A stretch of DNA of 64,000 bases from Phycisphaerales bacterium (GTDB lineage Bacteria; Planctomycetota; Phycisphaerae; Phycisphaerales; UBA1924), in assembly GCA_016709445.1 (NCBI GenBank), contig JADJMV010000006.1, forward strand, positions 372,001 to 436,000, given 5' to 3'. Shown piece after piece: positions 34,200-41,262 of this stretch (within the stretch, counting starts at the first letter, position 1; every line of letters starts with the position of its first letter). Made by a program: the position numbers and the translations under genes. Under the pieces are notes generated by a model. That model did no database searches and was not told the DNA's origin. It worked only from the letters and a program-made list of their open reading frames with translations.

Positions 34200-34511
34200 A
34201 TGGCTCCAGTCGCCTATACGTTGATCGCGACACCGCCGGACGAGGCCACCCGGCGGGCGTGCGTCGCGTGGCTCGAGACCGGGCACACCGCCGAGGGGGT
34301 CCGGGCCGGGGCAGTCTCTGGAACCATCGTCGTGATCGAGGGGCGAGCCCACCCGGTCCGGGTCAAGACGCGACGCCGATTTATGACCAAGGAAAGCCCT
34401 GGTCAGTGCCTCCAGGAGCAAGCCCCGGGGCCCCGGGCCGTCGGCCTCAGGCGATTCGGTCCGGGAACCGGGCTCCGCTCGGCGCGGGAGGCCGGCCAGC
34501 TGATCGAGTGA
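34200..34511 (+). CDS. Small protein, DUF4286-like
   Basis: A 103-residue soluble protein. The N-terminal VAYTLIATPPDEATRRACVAWLETGHTAEGVRAG has the pattern of DUF4286 (a dimeric ferredoxin-like fold: beta strand, long helix with a conserved W, then HI-like turn), and the end SPGQCLQEQAPGPRAVGLRRFG fits its EHAPxLRxxGLxRFG motif. The function of the family is unknown. No ribosome-binding site is visible, consistent with a leaderless message. Confidence 0.65.
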   Translation: MAPVAYTLIATPPDEATRRACVAWLETGHTAEGVRAGAVSGTIVVIEGRAHPVRVKTRRRFMTKESPGQCLQEQAPGPRAVGLRRFGPGTGLRSAREAGQLIE

Positions 34512-34592
34512 TTCGGGAAAGTGGCGAACCCGCGCGGGGCCGCGGGCCGTTCTTGGGGGAACCGCTCATCCGGGCAGGGCAGGACATCTGGA

Positions 34593-35204
34593 TTGGACCG
34601 TCGAACTGATGAAAAGCTCGTGGAGGCCTGCCGCCGAGGCGACTCGGACGCCTTCGCCGCGCTCGTCGAGCGATACCACGACGACCTACTCCGGTTCCTC
34701 ATCCGCCTCGGAGGAGATCGGCAGATCGCCGAGGACGCATTCCAGGAAGCCTTTCTCCAGGTTCACCTCTCGCTGGGATCCTTCGACACCTCCCGGCGGT
34801 TTCGTCCCTGGTTATTCACAATCGCGGCGAACAAGGCCCGCGACCTGCTCCGTAGGAAGGGACGCAGACAGACACTTGAGCTCTCGGCGCCGATCGGTTC
34901 GGCGTCCGGAAACTCGGGCAGCGACGGGGGGAGCTTCATTGACCTGCTCCAGATCGAGATCCCGCCGCCCGACACCGCGATGCTCGATGCCGAACGCGAC
35001 GAGCAGGTGCAACGGGCCCTGGAACGCCTCTCCGATCCCCTCAAGGAGATCCTTCTGCTCGCCTACTTCCAGCGCCTGACATACGCCCAGATCGCCGAGG
35101 AACTCGGCATCCCGCTCGGGACGGTCAAGTCAAGACTGCACGCCGCCGTCGCGAGTTTCGCGAAGCGGTGGCAGGAGATCACGGACGAGTCGAGGAACCC
35201 ATGA
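34593..35204 (+). CDS. ECF-family RNA polymerase sigma factor
   Basis: An ECF sigma factor of about 203 residues. Region 2: LVEACRRGDSDAFAALVERY, DRQIAEDAFQEAFLQVHLSL and RFRPWLFTIAANKARDLLRR. Region 4: LSDPLKEILLLAYFQRLTYAQIAEELGIPLGTVKSRLHAAVASF. The TTG start at 34593 is preferred because AGGA lies 8 bases upstream; a GTG at 34521 in the same frame would add 24 residues of low similarity. The stop overlaps the next gene's ATG (ATGA), so sigma and membrane partner are coupled. Confidence 0.9.
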   Translation: MDRRTDEKLVEACRRGDSDAFAALVERYHDDLLRFLIRLGGDRQIAEDAFQEAFLQVHLSLGSFDTSRRFRPWLFTIAANKARDLLRRKGRRQTLELSAPIGSASGNSGSDGGSFIDLLQIEIPPPDTAMLDAERDEQVQRALERLSDPLKEILLLAYFQRLTYAQIAEELGIPLGTVKSRLHAAVASFAKRWQEITDESRNP

Positions 35205-36423
35205 CGCCCCACGACACGCCAGCCGATATGCCGGAAATCCCGGCGGTCCCGGCCCTGCAGGACGAGGATTCACGGGCGCTCGACTCCCTCTGCGAGCACC
35301 AACTCGACCCCGCCGCGGTGCCGCAGGCCCACCGGGATCGCGCGATCCGAATCGCCTCGCTCCTCGACCTGCTCGGTCGGACCCCGATCGAGGGGCGGGC
35401 CCAGCGCGTGGCACGAACCATGTCGTGCGTGCGACGCAGCGACGAGTCTTCCACCGAACTCTGCGGCCAGGATGCCGAAGCCCTCGACGCCTGGGTCCTC
35501 GCGGAGTTTGATGCCGCTCGGGTCCCCCCGCATTGCGAGAACGAGCCCGGATGCATGAGGCGCTCGCGGGCCTGGCCCGAATTGGTGGCCCGGTGTCCTC
35601 TGATTTCGAGCGACGCAGCCTGATCCAGCGGACGCTCGACGGGGTCCGCTCCAGCCCGGGTGAAGTCGCGGATTCCTACCGCTTCCGCCCCGAAAGTCGA
35701 GCGCGATGGACCGACGTGCTCTCGGTCGCCGCCGTCCTGCTCTTGGCGGCCTCGGTACTCTGGCCAGTCCTCTCCACCGTTCGCGACAGCGCTTGACGCA
35801 CGATCTGTAACGGCAACATGCGTGAGGTTGCCGGCGCCTTGGGGGGCTATGCCCTCGACCACGACGCCATGCTCCCCATCTCCACCGCGGGCTTTGGCGG
35901 AGGCACCTGGTGGGATGTGGGGCGCGACCCCCAGCACTCCAACTCCGCCAACCTCTACACCCTCGCCCGCGAGCAGTACCTGACCCTGGCATCGCTCGCC
36001 TGCCCGGGTAATCCACAGGCCGCCAGGGTGGCCCGAACGCCCGACGCCCGCGACTGGTCGAGCCTGGACGAACTCTCCTACAGCTACCGGGTGATGGCCC
36101 GGCCCGAGCGCGAGGTGTGGGGTGGCCCCTCGCAGTTGGTGGTCGTCGCCGACCGTTCCCCGGTAGTTCTCCGGGCGGTCCGGGGCCAGGTGATCTACCC
36201 CTTCGAGTCGAGCCCGAACCACCGTGGCCGGGGGCAACACGGCCTGTTTGCCGATGGCTCGGCCCAGTGGCTATCCAGCCCGGTTCTCCCGAGCGGCGAC
36301 AACATCTGGCTCCCCAAGTCCATCGAGATGGTGATCGACGAAGTCTCCAGGCGGGCCGGGCTCAAACCGATCGAAGGCACGGAGGCCCCGGCGGACCGCC
36401 AGGATTCCTTTGTCGGACCCTGA
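35201..36423 (+). CDS. Sigma-factor partner with pilin-like exterior domain (frameshift plus in-frame TGA)
   Basis: The protein spans two frames and one stop. Residues 1-110 are cytoplasmic and helical. In a CCCCCC run at about 35523-35529 the frame shifts (ARVPP then ALRERARMHEALAG). A membrane helix (VLSVAAVLLLAASVLWPVLS) follows, then RDSA, a TGA at 35794, and in the same frame RTICNGNMREVAGALGGYALDHDAMLP. That order (hydrophobic helix, P-L-x3-R-x-SAR-R-T-x-C-x2-N-x-R, YAxDH, LP) is the start of planctomycete pilin-like domains, and the end has an H-rich NHRGRGQHGLFADGS like the H-Xn-DG motif. The TGA stands where an arginine is expected (CGA to TGA). Confidence 0.65.
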
Positions 36424-36458
36424 ACCCCGAGGTCGCGCCCGGAACGGTGGGGGTCAGC

Positions 36459-36487
36459 TTGCTCGGTTGCATCGGAGGGGCTAGGCT
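36459..36487 (+). promoter_or_regulatory. Promoter upstream of rpmI
   Basis: TTGCTC (36459-36464), a 17-bp spacer and TAGGCT (36482-36487) form the best -35/-10 pair seen in the window. The start of transcription would be about 65 bases before rpmI, leaving a leader where L20 feedback could act as in other bacteria; no specific leader structure was identified. Confidence 0.45.
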
Positions 36488-36557
36488 TCCCGCCCCCGAT
36501 TGGTGGGATGGTTTGGCGTGTGTCCGGGCGAGAGCGCCGCATTGGGAGTCGATGCCG

Positions 36558-36842
36558 ATGCCGAAGAACAAGATGCACAAGGGCTTCCTGAAGCGCGTGC
36601 GGATCAGCAAGACCGGAAAGGTCCGGCACCGCTCGGCCTACCACAAGCACTTGAGCTCCCACAAGAGCGGCAAGCGCCTCCGTCAGCTCCGCAAGGACCG
36701 CTACATGGCGGGTTCCGACGCCAAGCGCATGGAGAAGATGCTCTTCCGCCGCCTCCGCGGGCGAAATCAGCCCCGAACCGCGATCCGCCGTTCGCCCTCG
36801 CCGCAGCAGAAGGCCGAGATGCGGGCCGCCGGCAAGGATTGA
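36558..36842 (+). CDS. rpmI: 50S ribosomal protein L35 (bL35) with C-terminal extension
   Basis: The N-terminal two thirds match bL35: KNKMHKGFLKRVRISKTGKV, HLSSHKSGKRLRQLRK and DAKRMEKML. The protein is 94 residues, about 30 longer than usual; the extra tail is basic and rich in Arg, Pro and Gln. An ATG two codons earlier (36552) is the alternative start. rplT follows after 120 bp. infC, which usually precedes rpmI, is not upstream here. Confidence 0.92.
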   Translation: MPKNKMHKGFLKRVRISKTGKVRHRSAYHKHLSSHKSGKRLRQLRKDRYMAGSDAKRMEKMLFRRLRGRNQPRTAIRRSPSPQQKAEMRAAGKD

Positions 36843-36962
36843 ACGACGATTCCGACCGACGCACCACGCCCCGCCTCGAGAGTAGAGCGCGGCGATTCAC
36901 GCCCGACGGGAGACAAGCGAGCCAGATAGGGCTCCTCCGATCGGACGGAAGGAGATAGAACC

Positions 36963-37337
36963 ATGCCTCGTGCACGCAATGGCGCCGTCCGTACGAAGAA
37001 GCGCACCCGACTCGTCCGCGAAGCCCGCGGCTACTACGGACGCACCAAGAACCACCGCTATCTGGCCAAGATCGCCGTCCGTCGGGCGGGCACCTTCGCG
37101 TACCGCGACCGCCGCGCACGCAAGCGCGACATGCGGGCCCTCTGGATTACCCGTATCACCGCGGCCTGCCGGATGCGTGGTTCCCGTTACAGCCTGTTCA
37201 TCAGCGGCCTCAAGATGGCCGGCATCACGCTGAACCGCAAGATGCTCAGCCAGATCGCGATCGAAGACCCCAAGCTCTTCGACACCCTGGTCGAGCAGGC
37301 CGTGAAGGTCAGCCGCGCGACGCCCGCCAAGGCCTGA
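36963..37337 (+). CDS. rplT: 50S ribosomal protein L20 (bL20)
   Basis: A 124-residue bL20, which binds 23S rRNA early in 50S assembly and in many bacteria represses its own operon. Conserved stretches include VRTKKRTRLVREARGYYGRTKN, YRDRRARKRDMRALWITRI, SLFISGLKMAGITLNRKML and AIEDPKLFDTLVEQA. An AAGGAG lies upstream of the ATG. Confidence 0.97.
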   Translation: MPRARNGAVRTKKRTRLVREARGYYGRTKNHRYLAKIAVRRAGTFAYRDRRARKRDMRALWITRITAACRMRGSRYSLFISGLKMAGITLNRKMLSQIAIEDPKLFDTLVEQAVKVSRATPAKA

Positions 37338-37437
37338 TCCCGGGCGAGATGCCGGGTTGCACAAACCGCCCGATTCTGGCACGCTGTCGGGACCCCCGGC
37401 GGCGTGTCTGTCTTTGGCCTGCGGGGACGGAGGCGCC

Positions 37438-38112
37438 ATGAACGGGTGGTGGGTCGAATCGGTATGGAACGGTCCCAATGGCCCCGTGGCACTCACATCC
37501 TGGGTCCTCTGGGTCATCGTCTCGATCGTGCTGCACGAATTGGGGCACGGCTTCGCCGCCATCCGGTGTGGTGATCGCAGCCCGCTCGAGTCGGGTCACA
37601 TGACCCTGAACCCCGTGGTGCACATCCCACCGATGAGCCTGATGGCCTTCGCGCTCTTCGGATTCTGCTGGGGCCTGATGCCGGTGAATCCCTACCGATT
37701 CCGGGGCCAGCATGACGAGGCGATCGTCGCCGGCGCGGGGCCCGCGGTCAATCTTGCCCTGTTCGTGCTCTGCATCATTCTCGCGGTGGTCTGGAGCGCG
37801 GTCGGCGCGTTTGCGGGCCCGAACCTGCACGACAATCTCTTCACGTTCTTCCGGACTGGAGCGGTGATCAATTGCCTGGGCGTGGTCTTCAACCTGATCC
37901 CGATCCCGCCCCTTGACGGTCATCGTATCGTCGGCGATTTTGTGCCCCGGTTTCGACGATTCTGGGAGAGCGAGCACGGCGCGCAGATCGGGCTCTTCGC
38001 GTTCATGGCGATCTTCTTCTTCGGGGCGGAGCGCATCTGGGACATGGTGTACTGGATCACCGACAGCGTGCTCGGGCCGGCGCTCGGCCTGGTCGGCCAG
38101 CAACTCGTTTGA
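37438..38112 (+). CDS. Site-2 protease family (M50) membrane metalloprotease
   Basis: A 224-residue membrane protein of peptidase family M50. The zinc motif HELGHG lies in the first helix (IVSIVLHELGHGFAAIRCGDRSP) and the third ligand in NLIPIPPLDGHRI near the C-terminus. About five hydrophobic segments are present and there is no PDZ or CBS domain, so it is of the minimal type. Such proteases cut transmembrane segments, for example of anti-sigma factors; with three sigma/anti-sigma pairs nearby that is a possible but unproven role. Confidence 0.85.
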   Translation: MNGWWVESVWNGPNGPVALTSWVLWVIVSIVLHELGHGFAAIRCGDRSPLESGHMTLNPVVHIPPMSLMAFALFGFCWGLMPVNPYRFRGQHDEAIVAGAGPAVNLALFVLCIILAVVWSAVGAFAGPNLHDNLFTFFRTGAVINCLGVVFNLIPIPPLDGHRIVGDFVPRFRRFWESEHGAQIGLFAFMAIFFFGAERIWDMVYWITDSVLGPALGLVGQQLV

Positions 38113-38127
38113 GAGAATCGCCCGTCG

Positions 38128-39156
38128 TCAGCGCTGCGGCGAGCACGCGGCGAGCGCGCTCATGCAGAGCCTGAAGAGCATCCGTGCACCGACGTTGGCG
38201 TCCCACTCGTCCCCCTCGGGACCCGGCGCGACTTCAACCAAGTCGCACCCCACAACCCGCCTGCCGGATCGGCTCAGCCGATCGAGCAGCAGCGACGCCT
38301 CCCGGAAACCAAGCCCGCCGGGCACCGGCGTGCCTGTGTGCGGACAGAGTGAAGGGTCGAGACCGTCGATATCGAACGACACATAAACCCTCTCGGGCAG
38401 CTGCTCGAGGACGCGAGCGCACACGAGATCAAACCGTTCTCCCCGTGCGGCCGCATCGAAGAGGTCATCGTCGTAGTGCACCAGCACGCGGTCGCCCCGC
38501 GAGGCGGCGTACTCGGTTTCGCCCCGGCTGAAGTCCCGGATACCGACCTGGACCAGCCGCGTCACCCCGGGCAGTTCCTCGAGCGCGTTATACATGACCG
38601 AGGCATGGGAGTAGCGGAATCCCTCGTACGCCTCCCGCAGGTCCATGTGGGCGTCGATCTGGAGGACGCCGATCTCGCCATGCGCCTCGGCGCACGCCCG
38701 GATCGAGCCCAGTGAGACCGAGTGTTCCCCGCCCAGGAGACAGGGGATCTTCTCCTCCGCCAGCACAGCCCTGGCCCGCTCGCAAACCAGCGAGTTCACG
38801 CGTCCGCTCAGCGCGTTGACCTGCTCGACGATTCCCGCATCGGACGCCTCCGCCCCGCCCCGCTCGATGATCGGCGCGCACAACTCCCTCGCCTGCCGGC
38901 CCCAAGCGACGAAGCGCTCGTCCGCCTGCTCCATGAAGATCCCCCGTCGCCAGGCATCCCCGAACCGCCGGTCGAGCAGGTCAACCTGGGCCGAGGCCTG
39001 CCGGACGATCGCGGGCCCCTGTTCGGTCCCGCCGCCATACGAGACCGTGGCCTCGAAAGGCACCGGAATCACCACCAGGGAGGCCTCGCCGCGCCGGAAG
39101 GGCAGGCCGAAGATCCCGGCAGAAAGGTCGGCGGCGGCATTCGGATCAAAGGGCAT
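38128..39156 (-). CDS. Agmatinase/arginase-family ureohydrolase
   Basis: A 342-residue manganese enzyme of the ureohydrolase family, which splits urea from agmatine, arginine or related guanidino compounds. Metal ligands are seen in GGEHSVSLG, QIDAHMDLREAYEG and SFDIDGLDPS; a substrate loop YSHASVMYN follows the second motif. The C-terminal part has GGLGFREASLLLDRL and GCDLVEVAPG. Agmatinase is the most probable activity given IDAHMDLR and SHASVM, which are as in agmatinases. The ATG at 39156 starts the homologous part; upstream frame is not protein-like. Confidence 0.88.
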   Translation of the reverse strand: MPFDPNAAADLSAGIFGLPFRRGEASLVVIPVPFEATVSYGGGTEQGPAIVRQASAQVDLLDRRFGDAWRRGIFMEQADERFVAWGRQARELCAPIIERGGAEASDAGIVEQVNALSGRVNSLVCERARAVLAEEKIPCLLGGEHSVSLGSIRACAEAHGEIGVLQIDAHMDLREAYEGFRYSHASVMYNALEELPGVTRLVQVGIRDFSRGETEYAASRGDRVLVHYDDDLFDAAARGERFDLVCARVLEQLPERVYVSFDIDGLDPSLCPHTGTPVPGGLGFREASLLLDRLSRSGRRVVGCDLVEVAPGPEGDEWDANVGARMLFRLCMSALAACSPQR

Positions 39157-39296
39157 CGACAGGCTCCTCGGCGCATGCTTTGAGCGGCTCCCCCGAGCAC
39201 TCTCGAGGGGTGCGTTCCGGGACGCGAGGACGATAGGAGGCGGCGGGTCCCTATGCTGATGTGTCGGATGCATCGGCCGAACCCCGCGAGGACGCG

Positions 39297-40072
39297 ATGA
39301 GCGAGCAAGACGCCGCCAACACGCCCGAATCGACTGGCCCCGAGCCCGCCGGGCATGACCCCATCCCGCTCGAGCCGAGGGCGCCAGAACCCGCGCGCCA
39401 GCGCCGGGCAAGCCCCATATCGATTCGCCCGGCCTCATGGACGACTTCGATGAGGACGCGGATTTCGAGCGCGACCCAGAGGTTGAGCAGGTCGTTCGTG
39501 GAATCCCGGTTGGGACAAGCAAGGCGCGACCACGTGCAGAAAGACCCGTCGCGAGGCCGACGGAGCCCGCCGAGCCCGGACCCGGCGGGGAGTTGATCTG
39601 CTCGGGCACGAAGTGGCGAGTGGCCACCGGATTCGCGGGGGCGGCCGCGATCCTGGCGGCTGTGCTCGCCGGGATCAACGCGGGCCACGACCACTGGGCG
39701 TATGTGCTCATCACGCTCTACTGGGCGGTGCTGCACACAGCCTCCGGCGTCGGCGCGGTGATCCTCGCCGGGCTCCTGCTTGGACGGCCCGTTGGCAGGC
39801 TCGATGTCGTCGCCGCCCGGATGGCCCTGGCGGTCTCGCTCTTCCTCGTCGTCTTCCGCCTGGAGTTCCCCTTCCCGGGCGGTGTGATCCTTGCGACAGT
39901 GCTCGCGGCGGGCGCATACTTCGGCGGTGTCGTGGTCGCCTTCCGGCTTCCGCCCCGCGACGCCGCCGTCATCGGCGGCGCCCACTTCGGGCTCGCGATC
40001 CTCATCGGCCTCGGCAGCATGCTCTCCGGCGTCATCCAGGCCGGCGCGGTCTCGGCCGGGGTTCCGCAATGA
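39297..40072 (+). CDS. Multi-pass membrane protein, unknown function (frameshifted)
   Basis: A Pro/Glu-rich cytoplasmic N-terminus (MSEQDAANTPESTGPEPAGH) in one frame joins, by a one-base shift near 39390, to APGKPHIDSPGLMDDFDEDA and then five to six membrane helices (WRVATGFAGAAAILAAVLAG, YVLITLYWAVLHTASGVGAV, ILATVLAAGAYFGGVVVAF). No transport or catalytic motif was recognised. A GTG at 39261 could add twelve residues; a TATGCT box lies at 39252-39257. The stop overlaps the galK start (ATGA). Confidence 0.65.
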
Positions 40073-41262
40073 GGCAACCCGACGGGCTCGTCGCCGCCGC
40101 GGCGGCCGGGTTTGAAGAGGCGTTCGGCCGCCCCTGGCGGTGGGGGGGCCTCGCCCCGGGTCGAGTCAACCTCATCGGCGAACACACCGACTACAACGAG
40201 GGGTTCGTCTTCCCCATGGCGATCGACCGTTGGTGCGTCTGCCTCGCGGCCCCCGCGGCCGGCGCCGACTCGCGGGTCGTCGCCCGGGATCTTGGGGCCT
40301 CGGTGGCGTTCTCACTCGCGGGGCTCCGAATGCAGGGGCCGGCGCAGCGTTCCGGCTTGCCCGCCTGGGCGCGGTACGTCGCCGGAGCGATGATCGAACG
40401 GGCCGAGGGGCTCGGGCTCGCCGAAGTCCCAGAACTGGACGTGCTGATTACCGCGTCGGTTCCCCGGGGCGGTGGGCTCTCCAGTTCCGCCGCCATCGAG
40501 ACCGCCTCCGCTGTGGTGATGGAGGCCGCGGCCGGCATCGAGGGGAGCCCGAAGGAGCGGGCGATCGACTGCCAGCGCGCCGAGCACCGGTGGGCTGGCG
40601 TGCCCTGTGGCCTCATGGACCAACTCGCCTCCTCCTGCGGTGTGGAGGGCCACGCGCTGCTCATCGATTGCCGCGACCAATCGGTGGCGCCCACGCCCCT
40701 CCCCGCCGAGCAGCGCGCCGTCGTGATCGTGATCGACTCGGGAGTGCACCACGAGCTTGCCTCCGGCGAGTATGCCAGTCGGCGTGCCGCGTGTGAGAGC
40801 GCCGCCCGGAAACTCGGGGTCAGCGCCCTGCGCGATCTCGCCACGCACGATGACGTCGCTTGGGGAGGGCTGAGCGGAGACGAGGTCCTCTGCGTCCGGC
40901 ATGTCGTGAGCGAGAACGCCCGGGTGCTCCGAGCGGCGGCCGCCCTCCGTGCGGGCGATCTCGACCGGTTCGGGCGTCTGATGCTTGATTCCCACGTCTC
41001 GCTTCGCGACGACTACCGCGTGTCGTGCCGAGAACTGGACGCGATCGTCGAGATCACGGGCGCGATACCGGGCGTGTACGGAGCCCGCATGACCGGCGGC
41101 GGCTTCGGCGGCTGCGCGGTGGTCCTCGCGACGCCCTCTGCCGCCGAGAAGGTGACTGGCACGGTGCCCGGTGCGTACCGCGCTCGCACCGGCATCGAGT
41201 GCCGGGTCGAGCGGGTTGCGGCGGTCGGCGGTGCGGGGGTCAGTCGTCCCGGCCCGCGCTGA
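40069..41262 (+). CDS. galK: Galactokinase
   Basis: Galactokinase phosphorylates galactose at C1 in the Leloir pathway. The 397-residue protein has the GHMP kinase motifs in order: galactose signature APGRVNLIGEHTDYNEGFVF (about residues 27-46), the ATP loop PRGGGLSSSAAIE, and MTGGGFGGCAV near the C-terminus; HRWAGVPCGLMDQ also fits. galT and galE are not adjacent. It starts within the stop of the membrane protein gene and converges with the POT gene, overlapping its 3' end by 23 bp. Confidence 0.93.
   Translation: MRQPDGLVAAAAAGFEEAFGRPWRWGGLAPGRVNLIGEHTDYNEGFVFPMAIDRWCVCLAAPAAGADSRVVARDLGASVAFSLAGLRMQGPAQRSGLPAWARYVAGAMIERAEGLGLAEVPELDVLITASVPRGGGLSSSAAIETASAVVMEAAAGIEGSPKERAIDCQRAEHRWAGVPCGLMDQLASSCGVEGHALLIDCRDQSVAPTPLPAEQRAVVIVIDSGVHHELASGEYASRRAACESAARKLGVSALRDLATHDDVAWGGLSGDEVLCVRHVVSENARVLRAAAALRAGDLDRFGRLMLDSHVSLRDDYRVSCRELDAIVEITGAIPGVYGARMTGGGFGGCAVVLATPSAAEKVTGTVPGAYRARTGIECRVERVAAVGGAGVSRPGPR

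Noticed and set aside
37338..37437. CCCGG...CCGGG hairpin after rplT as a terminator
   Set aside because: Only 5 bp of stem and no T run follow; too weak to call.
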